Positions 1 through 8,949 of a DNA stretch of 64,000 nt are shown here, in pieces. The stretch's first letter is position 1. Each line of letters begins with the position of its first letter. This DNA comes from Thermoplasmatales archaeon SW_10_69_26. GTDB taxonomy: Archaea > Thermoplasmatota > SW-10-69-26. The stretch is taken from positions 55,730-119,729 of the forward strand of contig PXUB01000038.1 of assembly GCA_003009755.1 (NCBI GenBank). The letters run 5' to 3'. The notes beneath the pieces were generated by a model. That model was not told where the DNA came from and made no database searches. It worked only from the letters and a program-made list of their open reading frames with translations. Both the position numbers and the translations under genes were made by a program.

Positions 1-848
1 ACTGGTACTTCCCCCACTACCGCGATCCCGGCGTCGCGCTGTACCGGGGCGCCTCGATCGAGGAGATGGTCCACCAGTGCTACGGCACCGGCGAGGATCG
101 GATGCAGGGGCGCCAGATGCCGAACCACTACAGCTTCGAAGAGCTCAACTTCTACTCCATCAGCTCCCCCGTCGCCACGCAGATCCCCCACGCGGTCGGC
201 GCCGCCTACGCCGCCGATCTCGAGGGCGACGACGTCGTCACGGGCGTCAGCTTCGGCGACGGCTGCACCAGCGAGGGGGACTTCCACGTCGGCATGAACT
301 TCGCGGGCGTCTGGGACACGCCGACCGTGTTCCTGTGCGAGAACAACCAGTGGGCGATCTCGGTCCCCAACGAGAAGCAGACCGGCTCGGAGACGTTCGC
401 CCAGAAGGCCGACGCCTACGGCTTCGAGGGCCGCCGCGTCGACGGCAACGACGTGCTGGCCATGTACGCCGAGGCCAAACGCGCCGTCGAGAGCGCCCGC
501 GAGGGCGAGGGCCCGACGCTGATCGAAGCCCTCACCTACCGCATGGGACCGCACAGCTCCTCGGACGATCCCGACCGCTACGTTCCCCAGGAGGAGATCG
601 AGGCCTGGGCCGGGCGCGACCCGATCGACCGCTTCCGCACGTTCCTGATCGAGCAAGGCGTGATCACGGAGACCGAGGACGAGCAGATGCACGAACGCAT
701 CACGGACGAGATCGAGGCGGGCGTCCAGTCGGCCGAGGACGCCGAGGGGCCCACGATCCAATCGATGGTCGAGGACGTCTACGACGAGGTGCCCTGGCAC
801 CTCCAAGAACAGGCAGACGACCTCAAGCGCTTCTACGAGGAGGACTGA
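1..848 (+). CDS. 2-oxoacid dehydrogenase E1 component, alpha subunit (5' partial)
   Basis: Alpha subunit of the decarboxylating E1 component. With the beta subunit it uses thiamine diphosphate to decarboxylate a 2-oxoacid and pass the acyl group to the lipoyl arm of E2. The frame is open from the window edge (first complete codon at base 3, reading WYFPHYRDPG), so the N-terminus lies outside. 281 residues are present, against about 350-370 usual for the family. The ThDP-binding motif is visible as GDGCTSEGDFHVG, closing with ENNQWAIS (about 255-366). Stop TGA lies three bases before the E1-beta start, so this is the first of three tightly packed genes. The substrate (pyruvate, branched-chain 2-oxoacid or acetoin) cannot be decided from sequence. 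Confidence 0.95.
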   Translation, partial: WYFPHYRDPGVALYRGASIEEMVHQCYGTGEDRMQGRQMPNHYSFEELNFYSISSPVATQIPHAVGAAYAADLEGDDVVTGVSFGDGCTSEGDFHVGMNFAGVWDTPTVFLCENNQWAISVPNEKQTGSETFAQKADAYGFEGRRVDGNDVLAMYAEAKRAVESAREGEGPTLIEALTYRMGPHSSSDDPDRYVPQEEIEAWAGRDPIDRFRTFLIEQGVITETEDEQMHERITDEIEAGVQSAEDAEGPTIQSMVEDVYDEVPWHLQEQADDLKRFYEED

Positions 849-851
849 CAC

Positions 852-1826
852 ATGCCGGAGATGACGCTGGTCGACTCGGTGAACGATGCCCTGCACACGG
901 CGATGGACGAGGACGACCGCGTCGTCGTCATGGGCGAGGACGTCGGCGTGAACGGCGGCGTGTTCCGCGCCACCGAAGGCCTGCACGACAGCTACGGCGA
1001 GGAGCGCGTGATCGACACGCCGCTGGCCGAGGCCGGCATCGTCGGTACCGCGCTCGGCATGGCCATGTACGGCCTGCGCCCGGTGCCCGAGATCCAGTTC
1101 ATGGATTTCATCTACCCCGGGTTCGACCAGATCGTCAACGAGATCGCCAAGCTCCGCTACCGGTCCGGCGATCAGTACGAGGCGCCCATGGTCATCCGCA
1201 CGCCCTACGGCGGCGGGATCCGGGGTGGCCACTACCACAGCCAGTCCAGCGAGGCCTACTTCACGCACACGCCCGGCCTCAAGATCGTCGTCCCCAGCAC
1301 GCCCCAGGACACGAAGGGCCTGCTGTTGAGCGCGATCGAGGACCCCGACCCGGTCATGTTCCTCGAGCCCAAGCGCGTCTACCGCGCCGTCAGCGACGAC
1401 GTCCCCGAGGGCCACTACACCGAACCGATCGGCGAAGCCCGCCTCGCCCGCGAGGGCGAGGACGTGACCCTGATCGCGTACGGCGCGATGCACCACGTCG
1501 CCATGGAGGCGGCCGAACGAGCCGCCGACGAGGGCGTCAGCTGCGAGGTCGTCGACCTGCGCACCCTGGTGCCCTTCGACCGTGAGACGCTCGAGGAATC
1601 CGTCACGAAGACCGGCCGCGCCGTCATCGTCCAGGAAGCCCCCCGCACGGCCGGGTTCGCCGCCGAGCTGTCCGCGTTCCTGCACGAGGAGTGCATCCTG
1701 CACATGATCGCACCCGTCCAACGCGTCACAGGCCTGGACACCCCGTTCCCGTACACGCTGGAGGAGGAGTACCTCCCCACACCCACGCGCGTCCTGGATG
1801 CGATCGACGAGACCCTGACCTATTGA
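852..1826 (+). CDS. 2-oxoacid dehydrogenase E1 component, beta subunit
   Basis: Beta subunit of E1, 324 residues, full length for the family. It pairs with the alpha subunit to form the ThDP site and docks on E2. The N-terminal pyrimidine-binding domain carries GEDVGVNGGVFRATEGL (residues about 28-44), the signature of these subunits. The C-terminal transketolase-C domain has EVVDLRTLVPFDRETL. ATG start three bases after the alpha stop and an 11-base gap to E2 argue for one operon encoding the whole E1-E2 core. E3 is not adjacent but lies at 8950, beyond an inserted low-G+C segment. Confidence 0.96.
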   Translation: MPEMTLVDSVNDALHTAMDEDDRVVVMGEDVGVNGGVFRATEGLHDSYGEERVIDTPLAEAGIVGTALGMAMYGLRPVPEIQFMDFIYPGFDQIVNEIAKLRYRSGDQYEAPMVIRTPYGGGIRGGHYHSQSSEAYFTHTPGLKIVVPSTPQDTKGLLLSAIEDPDPVMFLEPKRVYRAVSDDVPEGHYTEPIGEARLAREGEDVTLIAYGAMHHVAMEAAERAADEGVSCEVVDLRTLVPFDRETLEESVTKTGRAVIVQEAPRTAGFAAELSAFLHEECILHMIAPVQRVTGLDTPFPYTLEEEYLPTPTRVLDAIDETLTY

Positions 1827-1837
1827 GGTGACACACG

Positions 1838-3172
1838 TTGACCGAGGACTTCCACTTCGAGCTTCCCGACGTCGGTGAAGGCGTTCACGAGGGCGAGATC
1901 GTCAACTGGCTCGTCAGCGAGGGCGATCAGGTCGACGAAGACCAGGACATCGTCGAGGTCATGACCGACAAGGCGACCGTCCAGATCTCCGCTCCCGTCG
2001 CCGGCACGATCAAGGAGCTGCGTTACGACGAGGGCACCGTCGTCGACGTCGGCGACGTCTTCGTCGTCATCGGTCCCGAGGGCGCGGTCGAGACCGACGA
2101 GGAGGAGACCGCCGACACCGGCGGTGAAGACGGCGCCCCCGAGGCCGAGGCCGGCGAGACCGAGGCCGAGGAGGACGAGGACGAGGACAAGACCCTCTTC
2201 GAGCTGCCCGAGGGGCCCGGCGGCTCCGAGGACGAGCGCCGGCCCGCGCGTCAGCGCGAGTCCACGCCGTCGAGGTCGGGTGAGGTCCTCGCGATGCCGC
2301 GCGTTCGCCACGCCGCCAAGGACCGCGGCGTCGACCTGGCCAGCGTGCAAGCCACCGGCTCCCAGGGCCACGTCACCCTGCAGGATCTCGAGGCCTACCT
2401 CGAGGGCGAGGCCGGCGGCTTCGAGCTCGAGCACTTCGACTTCGACCTGCCCTCCGTCGACCGTGACCAGGCGCGCGAGGTCGAGCCGCTCAAGGGCCTG
2501 CGCAAGCGCATCGCGGAGAACATGACGCGCGCGAAGACCCTGCAGCCGCACTTCACCTACGTCGACGAGCTCCGCGCCGACGAGCTCGTCTCCACGCGCA
2601 ACGAGCTCAAGCAGCTCGGCGAGAAGCGCGACGTCAACGTCACCTACCTGCCCCTGCTCGTCAAGGCCGTCGTCCGCGCCCTCCGCGAGCACCCGCGCTG
2701 CAACGCGCTCATCGACGAGGAAGACCAACAGCTGGTGATCAAGCAGCCGATCAACGTCGGCATCGCCGTCGCCACCGACCGCGGCCTCGTCGTCCCCGTC
2801 GTCAAGAACGCCGACGAGAAGACCCTGCTCGAGATCGCCTCGGAGATCGAGACGCTCGCCCAGAAAGCCCACGAGAACCGTCTCTCGATGGACGACCTCA
2901 CCGGCGGCACGTTCACGATCACCAGCCTCGGCGCCGTCGGCGGCATGCTGGCGACCCCGATCCTGTTCCATCCCCAGGTTGCCATCATGGGCGTCCACGC
3001 CATCCGCGATGAACCCGTCGTCGAGGACGGCGAGGTCGTGCCCGGCAAGAAGATGAACCTCTCGTTCACCTTCGACCACCGCATCGTCGACGGCTACGAC
3101 GGTGCCCTGTTCGCCCAGGACGTCAAGAAGTACCTCGAGGACCCGAACCTGTTGCTGCTCGAGGGCCGCTGA
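1838..3172 (+). CDS. 2-oxoacid dehydrogenase E2 component (dihydrolipoyl acyltransferase)
   Basis: Core acyltransferase of the complex; moves the acyl group from its lipoyl arm to CoA. Domains in order: lipoyl domain (residues 1-80, lipoylated Lys in VEVMTDKATVQIS), a very acidic linker rich in Glu/Asp (about 88-130), peripheral-subunit-binding domain (about 148-187, MPRVRHAAKDRGVDLASV), and the catalytic domain ending in SFTFDHRIVDGYDGALF with the HRxxDG active site. Length 444 is normal for a one-lipoyl E2. The start is TTG, supported by a Shine-Dalgarno-like GAGGTGA six bases upstream that overlaps the E1-beta stop. The acidic linker fits a salt-adapted proteome. Confidence 0.96.
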   Translation: MTEDFHFELPDVGEGVHEGEIVNWLVSEGDQVDEDQDIVEVMTDKATVQISAPVAGTIKELRYDEGTVVDVGDVFVVIGPEGAVETDEEETADTGGEDGAPEAEAGETEAEEDEDEDKTLFELPEGPGGSEDERRPARQRESTPSRSGEVLAMPRVRHAAKDRGVDLASVQATGSQGHVTLQDLEAYLEGEAGGFELEHFDFDLPSVDRDQAREVEPLKGLRKRIAENMTRAKTLQPHFTYVDELRADELVSTRNELKQLGEKRDVNVTYLPLLVKAVVRALREHPRCNALIDEEDQQLVIKQPINVGIAVATDRGLVVPVVKNADEKTLLEIASEIETLAQKAHENRLSMDDLTGGTFTITSLGAVGGMLATPILFHPQVAIMGVHAIRDEPVVEDGEVVPGKKMNLSFTFDHRIVDGYDGALFAQDVKKYLEDPNLLLLEGR

Positions 3173-3245
3173 CGTCGCCCGGGCCCCGGCCAGCCGCCGC
3201 CGGCACCCGTCAAGCCTTTGAGACGGGTGCGGGTTGGCCCTCGCG

Positions 3246-3803
3246 ATGCTGGAGACCCCCGTCCTGGCGTTGACGATGGGCACGTGGACGATGCTCGGCC
3301 TGCTGGGCGTGTTCGCGCTCGTCGGGCTCGTCGCCTTGACGAGCAAGGGCCACGACCCGGCGGCAAGCCACGGCGAGCGTCGCCGCTACGTCTTCGGGCT
3401 CGGCAAGTACCCGCGCCTGCACGCTCTCCCCGAGCTGCGTGATCTGCCCGCCACCGTCGAACCGCTCGGCCCCGAGGGCCTCCGCAAGCTCGGCAAGAAG
3501 GCCGATGCCACGACCGGGCTCACCACGACCAAGTACCGCATCCCCGAGGGTCGACGTCCCTGGCAGCTGTCCGCCGACATCCCGGATACGGTCGAGGCGA
3601 TCGAGATCGAGCGCGAGGGCGGCCGGCTTTGGTTCACCGCCGACGGCCACCTCACCGCCGAGCCGCCGCTCACCGAGGACGAGCTCGACACGGTCGGCGA
3701 TCTCCTCTACGACGTCGAGGACCGCCCCGATCTCCGCGCCGACCGACGAACGTGGGCCCACAGCGTCGAGAGCCCCGAGAAGATCAACGCGAAGCGCGTG
3801 TGA
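3246..3803 (+). CDS. Membrane-anchored protein of unknown function
   Basis: I do not recognise this family. The 185-residue product has one N-terminal membrane segment (about residues 8-34, MLGLLGVFALVGLVAL) followed by a soluble charged domain with the repeated theme TVEPLGPEGLRKLGKKA and an acidic C-terminal half. It probably sits on the cytoplasmic membrane with the domain inside. I chose ATG 3246 rather than the upstream TTG 3234 because a TATA-like AGCCTTTGAG is centred about 29 bases before the ATG. It follows E2 on the same strand but with its own promoter-like box. TGA stop. Confidence 0.6.
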   Translation: MLETPVLALTMGTWTMLGLLGVFALVGLVALTSKGHDPAASHGERRRYVFGLGKYPRLHALPELRDLPATVEPLGPEGLRKLGKKADATTGLTTTKYRIPEGRRPWQLSADIPDTVEAIEIEREGGRLWFTADGHLTAEPPLTEDELDTVGDLLYDVEDRPDLRADRRTWAHSVESPEKINAKRV

Positions 3804-3978
3804 GGCCCGACTTTCGCTGGGGCTGGGCGGCCCCTCCCGCGCTTGGTCTCCCTGCTTTCCCTCCAGCCTTAGAATCGTCGGTCCTCGGGCTTGACTGGTG
3901 AGCCCGGCCTCCTCCTCCGGCGCAGGGGTCCGTGTCCCGTGGACGGCCCGTTCCAGCACCTGAGTTCACGCGCCGCTG

Positions 3979-4695
3979 TCATGGTAAGCGGGTGGACGGG
4001 TCTTGGTTGAACAGCCAGGCGAACGCCTGAGCCCACGCCTCGACCTCGTCTCTCGAGGCGTTGGCCGGCCAGCGTCTGCGGAACGGGCCGATCCGCTCTT
4101 TGAGCAGGCCAAACCAGGTTTCCACGGTGTTGCGGACCCCGCCCGCGGTGACCTGCCACGCCAAGCCCAGCACGTTGAGCGGCCAGGGGTACCACACGCC
4201 CCGGTCGACGTGGATCGCCGGCCGGTTGTCACACCGGGCCAACACGCCCTTCACAAAGCCCAGGGCCTCCACGCTGCTGCGGCCCTGAGTGAGGGCGACG
4301 TGGACGAGTTGCTGGGTATCAGGGTCGACGGCGGCCCACAGGAACAGCTCGGTGAGATGATCGCCGGCATCCTTGTCGCACTCCTCGGGCCACTCGGATC
4401 GGGGTTGCTCGATGGGCAGACTGGTCTCGTCAATGACCAGCCGCTCGTGGCGTTGGACGGATTGCTCGCGGAACAGGTGGCTGGCGCGGCGGTACCAGGC
4501 GCTGATCGGGTTGTACGTGACCGGTTCAGCAAGCAGCGACACCAGTTGGCTGGTTCGCCGGCAGCTTAGGCCCGCGTGGTGCAGCAACAGGCTGAGGGCG
4601 CGGGTTCGGGGTTGCTTGCGGTCACGGTCGAAGATGTCTTCTTGGGTGAGGCGCTGGGTGAGCGTGCCGAGCAGGGCGTCGTTTTGGTGGAACAC
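3979..4695 (-). mobile_element. IS6-like DDE transposase gene
   Basis: Transposase of the IS6 type seen in archaea, 238 residues. The DDE residues can be placed: first Asp in RLVIDETSLP, second Asp in PAIHVDRGVWYPWPLN, and Glu in NTVETWFGLLKERIGPFRRRW, with the usual WAAVDPDTQQLVHV strand between. An N-terminal helix-turn-helix-like part (about residues 15-60) precedes the catalytic core. Length is normal and the frame is uninterrupted, so it may be active. I could not find convincing terminal inverted repeats in 3900-3978 or 4696-4800. It sits at the left edge of a lower-G+C segment that separates E2 from the E3 gene, and probably marks how that segment arrived. Confidence 0.85.
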
Positions 4696-4819
4696 AACGG
4701 GCCCTGCTCGATGTTCTTCCTCGTTGTTGTGGTTCGTGTTCGGGTGGCTCCCCGCTTAACTAGACAGTCCGTGGGAGTCCGCTAGGAACATTTAAGTCAT
4801 GGTCCGAGGACGACAGGCT

Positions 4820-6376
4820 ATGCCGCGGATGTCTCTCGGCATCGTGGCGGCCTTGGTCCTTCTCCCAGGTTCGTCGATTCAGGCCGTGGCCTTTGGTATT
4901 TCTCCGGATGTAAACCCGGGCCAGGCAGCTGTAGAGATAGAAGAGGATCTGGCCCTGGCTCCCCGCGGAAGTATTGTGATTGAGGGCGACGAAGACTTTG
5001 AAGAGCGAACCGAGATCAGCGGCGTCCGTGGTGGGACCGGAAGCCCTGACGATCCCTATGTCATCAGTAACTGGACGATCGCATCCACTGGTAGTGTTGG
5101 TATTCAACTCCGAGACACCAGTGCCCATGTTGTGATCCAAGATATCTTAGTCTCAGGCACTCCGCCAGCAACCTATGGGATCCATCTGGAAGGGGCAGAG
5201 AATGTAACTATCCGGGATGTCCACATCGCGAGAACAAGCACGTTCCACACTCCCTTGGATGACATTCGAACTGGGATCATGGTCGAAGACTCCTCGAATG
5301 TGAAAATCGAGCGGAGCCAGATAGCGCCCCTCAGCACGGACCGCAGCCGCGCCTTCGTAATTGGATTGAGGGTGATGGATAGCACCCAGGTTGTTACCGA
5401 GAACGTGAGTATTGAGGCCGCTCGGACTCCCATTTCGGTCCAGCGGTCTTCGGCTCTTCGTGTAGCGTCAAGTACTCTGGCGGAGGATCCTGAAGAGCTT
5501 GTCGGGGATACGACAGTGTATCTCTTCCGTCCGGAGAACGTGACATTTGAGGAAGTTCTCTTTGACGGGGTTGGGTTGGATACTGAAGATACCACCAATC
5601 TCACATTCAGGCGAAACGTAATTGCTGCTGACTCGGGTCGCGCTGGCGAGGTCTTCTCAAATCCGTTGGAAAGCGGAATCTCTTCGTTCGGGAAAGCCCA
5701 ATCCATCGAGATTTGTGGGAGTGTCTTTAAGGATTTGACATTCGAGGCTGTGGCGATCGAAGGAGCGAACATAGAGATCCGCGGTAATCAGTTCCTAAAC
5801 AATACAGACGCGCTTTCGATTCGGTCGTTTAGCGGAGGGGCTGAGATCCTACGCAATGAGTTCAAGGCCGTTGACCAGAACCTGGATCTCAAGTCCCCTG
5901 CTGCTCAAGTCCACGAGAACTCTTTCCCGGAGGACGCTTTCGACTCCTCTTTGTTTGTCAACGATACCAACGCCTCAGGGAATTGGTGGGGCCACCCGAG
6001 CGGGCCGTCGGTCGAGGGGGAGTCTGAGTCGGGTGAAGGCCATCCTGTACATATCCTCTCGGCGAATGTCACGTTCGCTCCAAACTTGACGGCCGAACCC
6101 GAAACCGGGCCCTCATCGGTCGATTGTGGTGGCCACGAAGGTCCTGTTGGTGTCCAGGCCAAGCCGAATCTGGTAGCCAGTGCCCGCGCTGGGGTGCATC
6201 TCTCCTCCAACCTAAACGAGAAGGTGGGCTCGGTCCACCTCAAGGCGAAGGCCAAGGTATCGACGGATGCAGAAACGTTCGAGGTATCGATACCCGAGCA
6301 GACACCGTCTCCGCTTAGCGAGGGGGCGGAGACGCGACCGGACGCTCGTGGAAGCCTTCAAGATCGAGGGCGATGA
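4820..6376 (+). CDS. Secreted NosD-like parallel beta-helix protein, copy 1
   Basis: Extracellular right-handed beta-helix protein: signal peptide MSLGIVAALVLLPGSSIQAV, then repeated PbH1-like coils (NVTIRDV, NVKIERS, NVTFEEV, NLTFRRN) and the typical closing motif GNWWGHPSGPS. Many N-x-T/S sequons suggest an exposed glycoprotein. ATG 4820 is preferred over 4799 because a TATA-like AACATTTAAG lies about 25-33 bases upstream. Base composition is clearly lower in G+C than the flanking genes, a sign of transfer. The region from EGDEDF to the C-terminal NEKVGSVHLKAKAK is repeated in the next frame. The last 20 or so residues look out of frame, and removing one base from the G5 run near 6321-6326 would join the two copies into one protein of roughly 970 residues. 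Confidence 0.85.
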   Translation: MPRMSLGIVAALVLLPGSSIQAVAFGISPDVNPGQAAVEIEEDLALAPRGSIVIEGDEDFEERTEISGVRGGTGSPDDPYVISNWTIASTGSVGIQLRDTSAHVVIQDILVSGTPPATYGIHLEGAENVTIRDVHIARTSTFHTPLDDIRTGIMVEDSSNVKIERSQIAPLSTDRSRAFVIGLRVMDSTQVVTENVSIEAARTPISVQRSSALRVASSTLAEDPEELVGDTTVYLFRPENVTFEEVLFDGVGLDTEDTTNLTFRRNVIAADSGRAGEVFSNPLESGISSFGKAQSIEICGSVFKDLTFEAVAIEGANIEIRGNQFLNNTDALSIRSFSGGAEILRNEFKAVDQNLDLKSPAAQVHENSFPEDAFDSSLFVNDTNASGNWWGHPSGPSVEGESESGEGHPVHILSANVTFAPNLTAEPETGPSSVDCGGHEGPVGVQAKPNLVASARAGVHLSSNLNEKVGSVHLKAKAKVSTDAETFEVSIPEQTPSPLSEGAETRPDARGSLQDRGR

Positions 6377-7727
6377 AGAGTTAGCTAAGCATCCGGCAGT
6401 GCGTGGAGGCGATGGCTCACCTGATGATCCCTATCGCATTTCCGATCTACTCGTGATCCAGGACCAGGTGTACGGGCTATGGTTGGCGAACGTGACCAGC
6501 CACGTCGTGATCCAAAACGTGATCGTTGATGGATCCAAGCTGGCGACGACAGAGACTGTTCGGTGTACGACAGACACTGGGGATTGCGGGTTAACGCGGG
6601 GGCTTTTCCTGAATAACGTGACAGATGCTACGGTCCGAGATGTTCGATTAGAGGACCAGTTCTGGGGGGTCCTCGTATCCGAGTCGGGTTCGGTGAATAT
6701 GAAGCGAGTCGAGCTGGGTTTTCCTGCCACGCGAACCCTCAACCCTCTCTCGAACGAGACGGCGACGGCTACCACCTTTACTCGGGGATTCGATGTCTCT
6801 AATACGGGAGAACTGGCCCTGGAGAACGTGACTATCGGTGATGCTAGGGTTACATTCTCGGCTCGAAACATGGAACGGTTAGAGCTGACGAACACAGAGT
6901 TCAACGGTCGCTCGTCGGAAGCTATCGTTCAAAATGTTAGGGAAGTTGAGGTCTCACAGTCGGTATTCTCGAAGGTCCAGCTCTTGGTGGAGGAGCAGTC
7001 TGAAAACGTGACGATCGTTGGGAGTAAGTTCGCGGAGTCTCCTGGGGTCGCGATGCGCGTCCACGCACGTACCGATGCGCCCTCGGTGGAGTTGATCCGT
7101 GTATGCGGGTCCTTCATTCAAAAATCTACAGGGAACGAAGCTCTTGATCTCTCCCGAACCAAACGGGTGGAGGTAATCGGCGCAACGTTCGAGGACACTG
7201 GGGGAGGGATACAAGCCCCGGACGCTAGCGAAGGGATCGAGGTGCGTCACTCGTCGATCACAAACACCTCCGGACCAGGGCTATTGCTTAAAGGATCAGG
7301 TATGGAGGTTCACAACAACTCAATCGCAGGTAACGGCGATGCGAGCATACTAGAGGCTCACGAATGGGGAAACGCCTCTCACAACTGGTGGGGTGATCCA
7401 GATGGGCCGGACATCAAGTTCGAGGAAGGGCCGGGTGATGGGGACGATCTCTGGCCTCCTGTGAATGTCACTTTCCGTCCCTTCCTGTCTGGGCCACCGG
7501 AGACGGGCCCGTCGGCGGTGGATTGCAGGGGTTCGGGGACTGATCCTGGCGTGAAGGCTGAGCCGTCGATTCCTGTCGCCGCCCACGCGGGAGTAGGTAT
7601 CGAGCATACCGTGAATGTCAATGAGAAGATCGCCGACCGCCGCGTGAAGGAGAAGGCCAAAGTGAAGGCGGAGGCCGAGGCCAGTATCGGCCCGGTCGCG
7701 ATCCCCACGGATCCGCTCCCCGAGTGA
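6267..7727 (+). CDS. NosD-like parallel beta-helix protein, copy 2 (no own signal peptide)
   Basis: Second copy of the beta-helix unit, matching copy 1 from EAFKIEGDEEL through GSPDDPY, the HNWWGDPDGPD closing motif and the NEKIADRRVKEKAKV tail. The first ~26 residues read as a frame-shifted version of the copy 1 tail and are unlikely to be translated as such; genuine homology begins near base 6342. There is no signal peptide and no obvious promoter. It is therefore either the second half of a two-unit secreted protein split by a one-base frameshift, or a tandem duplicate that lost its start. Composition is low in G+C like copy 1. TGA stop at 7725-7727. Confidence 0.75.
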   Translation: MQKRSRYRYPSRHRLRLARGRRRDRTLVEAFKIEGDEELAKHPAVRGGDGSPDDPYRISDLLVIQDQVYGLWLANVTSHVVIQNVIVDGSKLATTETVRCTTDTGDCGLTRGLFLNNVTDATVRDVRLEDQFWGVLVSESGSVNMKRVELGFPATRTLNPLSNETATATTFTRGFDVSNTGELALENVTIGDARVTFSARNMERLELTNTEFNGRSSEAIVQNVREVEVSQSVFSKVQLLVEEQSENVTIVGSKFAESPGVAMRVHARTDAPSVELIRVCGSFIQKSTGNEALDLSRTKRVEVIGATFEDTGGGIQAPDASEGIEVRHSSITNTSGPGLLLKGSGMEVHNNSIAGNGDASILEAHEWGNASHNWWGDPDGPDIKFEEGPGDGDDLWPPVNVTFRPFLSGPPETGPSAVDCRGSGTDPGVKAEPSIPVAAHAGVGIEHTVNVNEKIADRRVKEKAKVKAEAEASIGPVAIPTDPLPE

Positions 7728-7760
7728 TCTGGCATATCTAGCCCTGGAGGACACCGGGGC

Positions 7761-7845
7761 CTCCTTCCCCGATTTCTTTCTCTGATCAGGCAGGTGTCTC
7801 GTCTTCTGTTCCTCTGCCTTCTTTTCTACCACCTCCCCCCTCCAA
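7761..7845 (+). terminator. Pyrimidine-rich putative terminator after the beta-helix genes
   Basis: A T/C-rich tract with several short T runs (GATTTCTTTCTCT, then CTTCTTTTCTACC) follows the beta-helix stop by about 35 bases. Archaeal transcription often ends at such T-rich stretches without a hairpin. It also marks the right edge of the low-G+C segment. Confidence 0.45.
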
Positions 7846-7850
7846 GTTAG

Positions 7851-8576
7851 CCTCTGTGCCTAGCGGTCACGAGGTACGCGCAGGATCACCGCAACCCCTC
7901 GCTCGAGGGACCCCCGGGCTCGACCACAGGCTTCGGGTTCCTCTGGGGCAACGGTGAGACGACCGATCAAGCGCGAACGGGCCTGCAAGGGGTGAACCTG
8001 GGCCCCGGTGACACCGACGTCACCGGCTTCGGCGCGACCGCGTCGGTCGGCCTGGACCCGTTGAACCCCGACGGGGCCTATGCGGATAGCCCTGTCGGCT
8101 CTGCAGGCGCGACCGTGGGCGCTGTTCCCATCGAAGCCGTGGACGAGGTCGTGTACCACTACAACGTGCCGAACCCGATCTCGGACCCCGATGGGGGTAT
8201 CATCCAGACGTACATCTACGTGCAGAACGAGCCAGGCGCGACGACCTTCGGGTCCAGTCCGATCACCGATCCTTTCGACCCTTCGCAGTTCTCGTGCCTG
8301 ATCTTCGCCACCGAAGTCCCCCTCGAACAGACGGACGGCTGGCAGAGCTTCACCGTGGACGACGACACGCCGATGCACGACGGCGGTGGGGTCTGCGCCG
8401 GTAGCGAGGATGCTCCCACGACGTTCGGGGAGTACAAGGACGCGAACGCAGAGAAGACGCTGCAGACGACGATCGTCCAGACCCGCTCGGAGCCCGGGTC
8501 CACCTGGGAGGCCGGGAACCCCGTGTTCGTCGACGACGTGAGCGCCACCCTCGACCCGAGCCAGCTCGTCGGCTGA
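7851..8576 (+). pseudogene. 5'-truncated gene for a secreted/surface protein
   Basis: The frame is coding-like from just after an upstream TAG at 7848 all the way to TGA 8574-8576, yet no start, signal peptide or promoter precedes it. Residues encoded before the first GTG (7992), such as STTGFGFLWGNGETTDQ, look as genuine as those after it, so the gene seems to have lost its 5' end exactly where the low-G+C insert stops. The remaining 240 or so residues are acidic and beta-rich (YHYNVPNPISDPDGG, SFTVDDDTPMHDGGG) with a few cysteines and no recognisable family. A shortened product from GTG 7992 is possible but would lack an export signal. Confidence 0.5.
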
Positions 8577-8907
8577 GGTCCGAGCCCCTGCCCTTCATCG
8601 AGCGGGGGGCCGACGGGCCCGGGGCAAGGAGGCCTCGACCGGGCCGAGGCATCCGCGTCGTCAGCCCGGTGCCTGGCGTGGCGGTGGATGCGGCCCGGGC
8701 AAGGGCCCTCGCGGTCGGCCTCCCCGGTCGGCCTGGGATCCCGGCGCTGGCGCAGCCTCGGAATCGACGGAGGCGACGCGGTCGGCCCCGATCCGATCCG
8801 TCCCCGAGGCATCGCCGGAGTGCTTCACGACCAGCCCGGACCGGCCTGGGTCCGGCCCTCTATGGTCGAGGCCCACCTGCCAACCGGTGAGGGAACGGCG
8901 CGGTCCG

Positions 8908-8940
8908 AGGCTTTTTCGTCCCCGTCCCCATGCGGGGACG
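8908..8940 (+). promoter_or_regulatory. Promoter box and hairpin in front of the E3 gene
   Basis: A TATA-like AGGCTTTTTCG (8908-8918) lies about 35 bases before the E3 start. It is followed by a perfect 7-bp stem, CGTCCCC at 8923-8929 and GGGGACG at 8934-8940, with an ATGC loop, ending nine bases before the start codon. The stem could form in the leader RNA or be a protein site; its role is inference. The rest of 8577-8949 shows no gene. Confidence 0.4.
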
Positions 8941-8949
8941 AGAACCGCC

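Noticed and set aside
1820-3346. Very long minus-strand frames antisense to E2 and to many other genes (for example 8860-10320, 25459-28593, 39983-42823).
   Set aside because: They mirror acidic, G+C-rich coding sequence and give Arg/Pro- or Leu/Val/Asp-skewed text with no domains; the opposite strand encodes clear enzymes.
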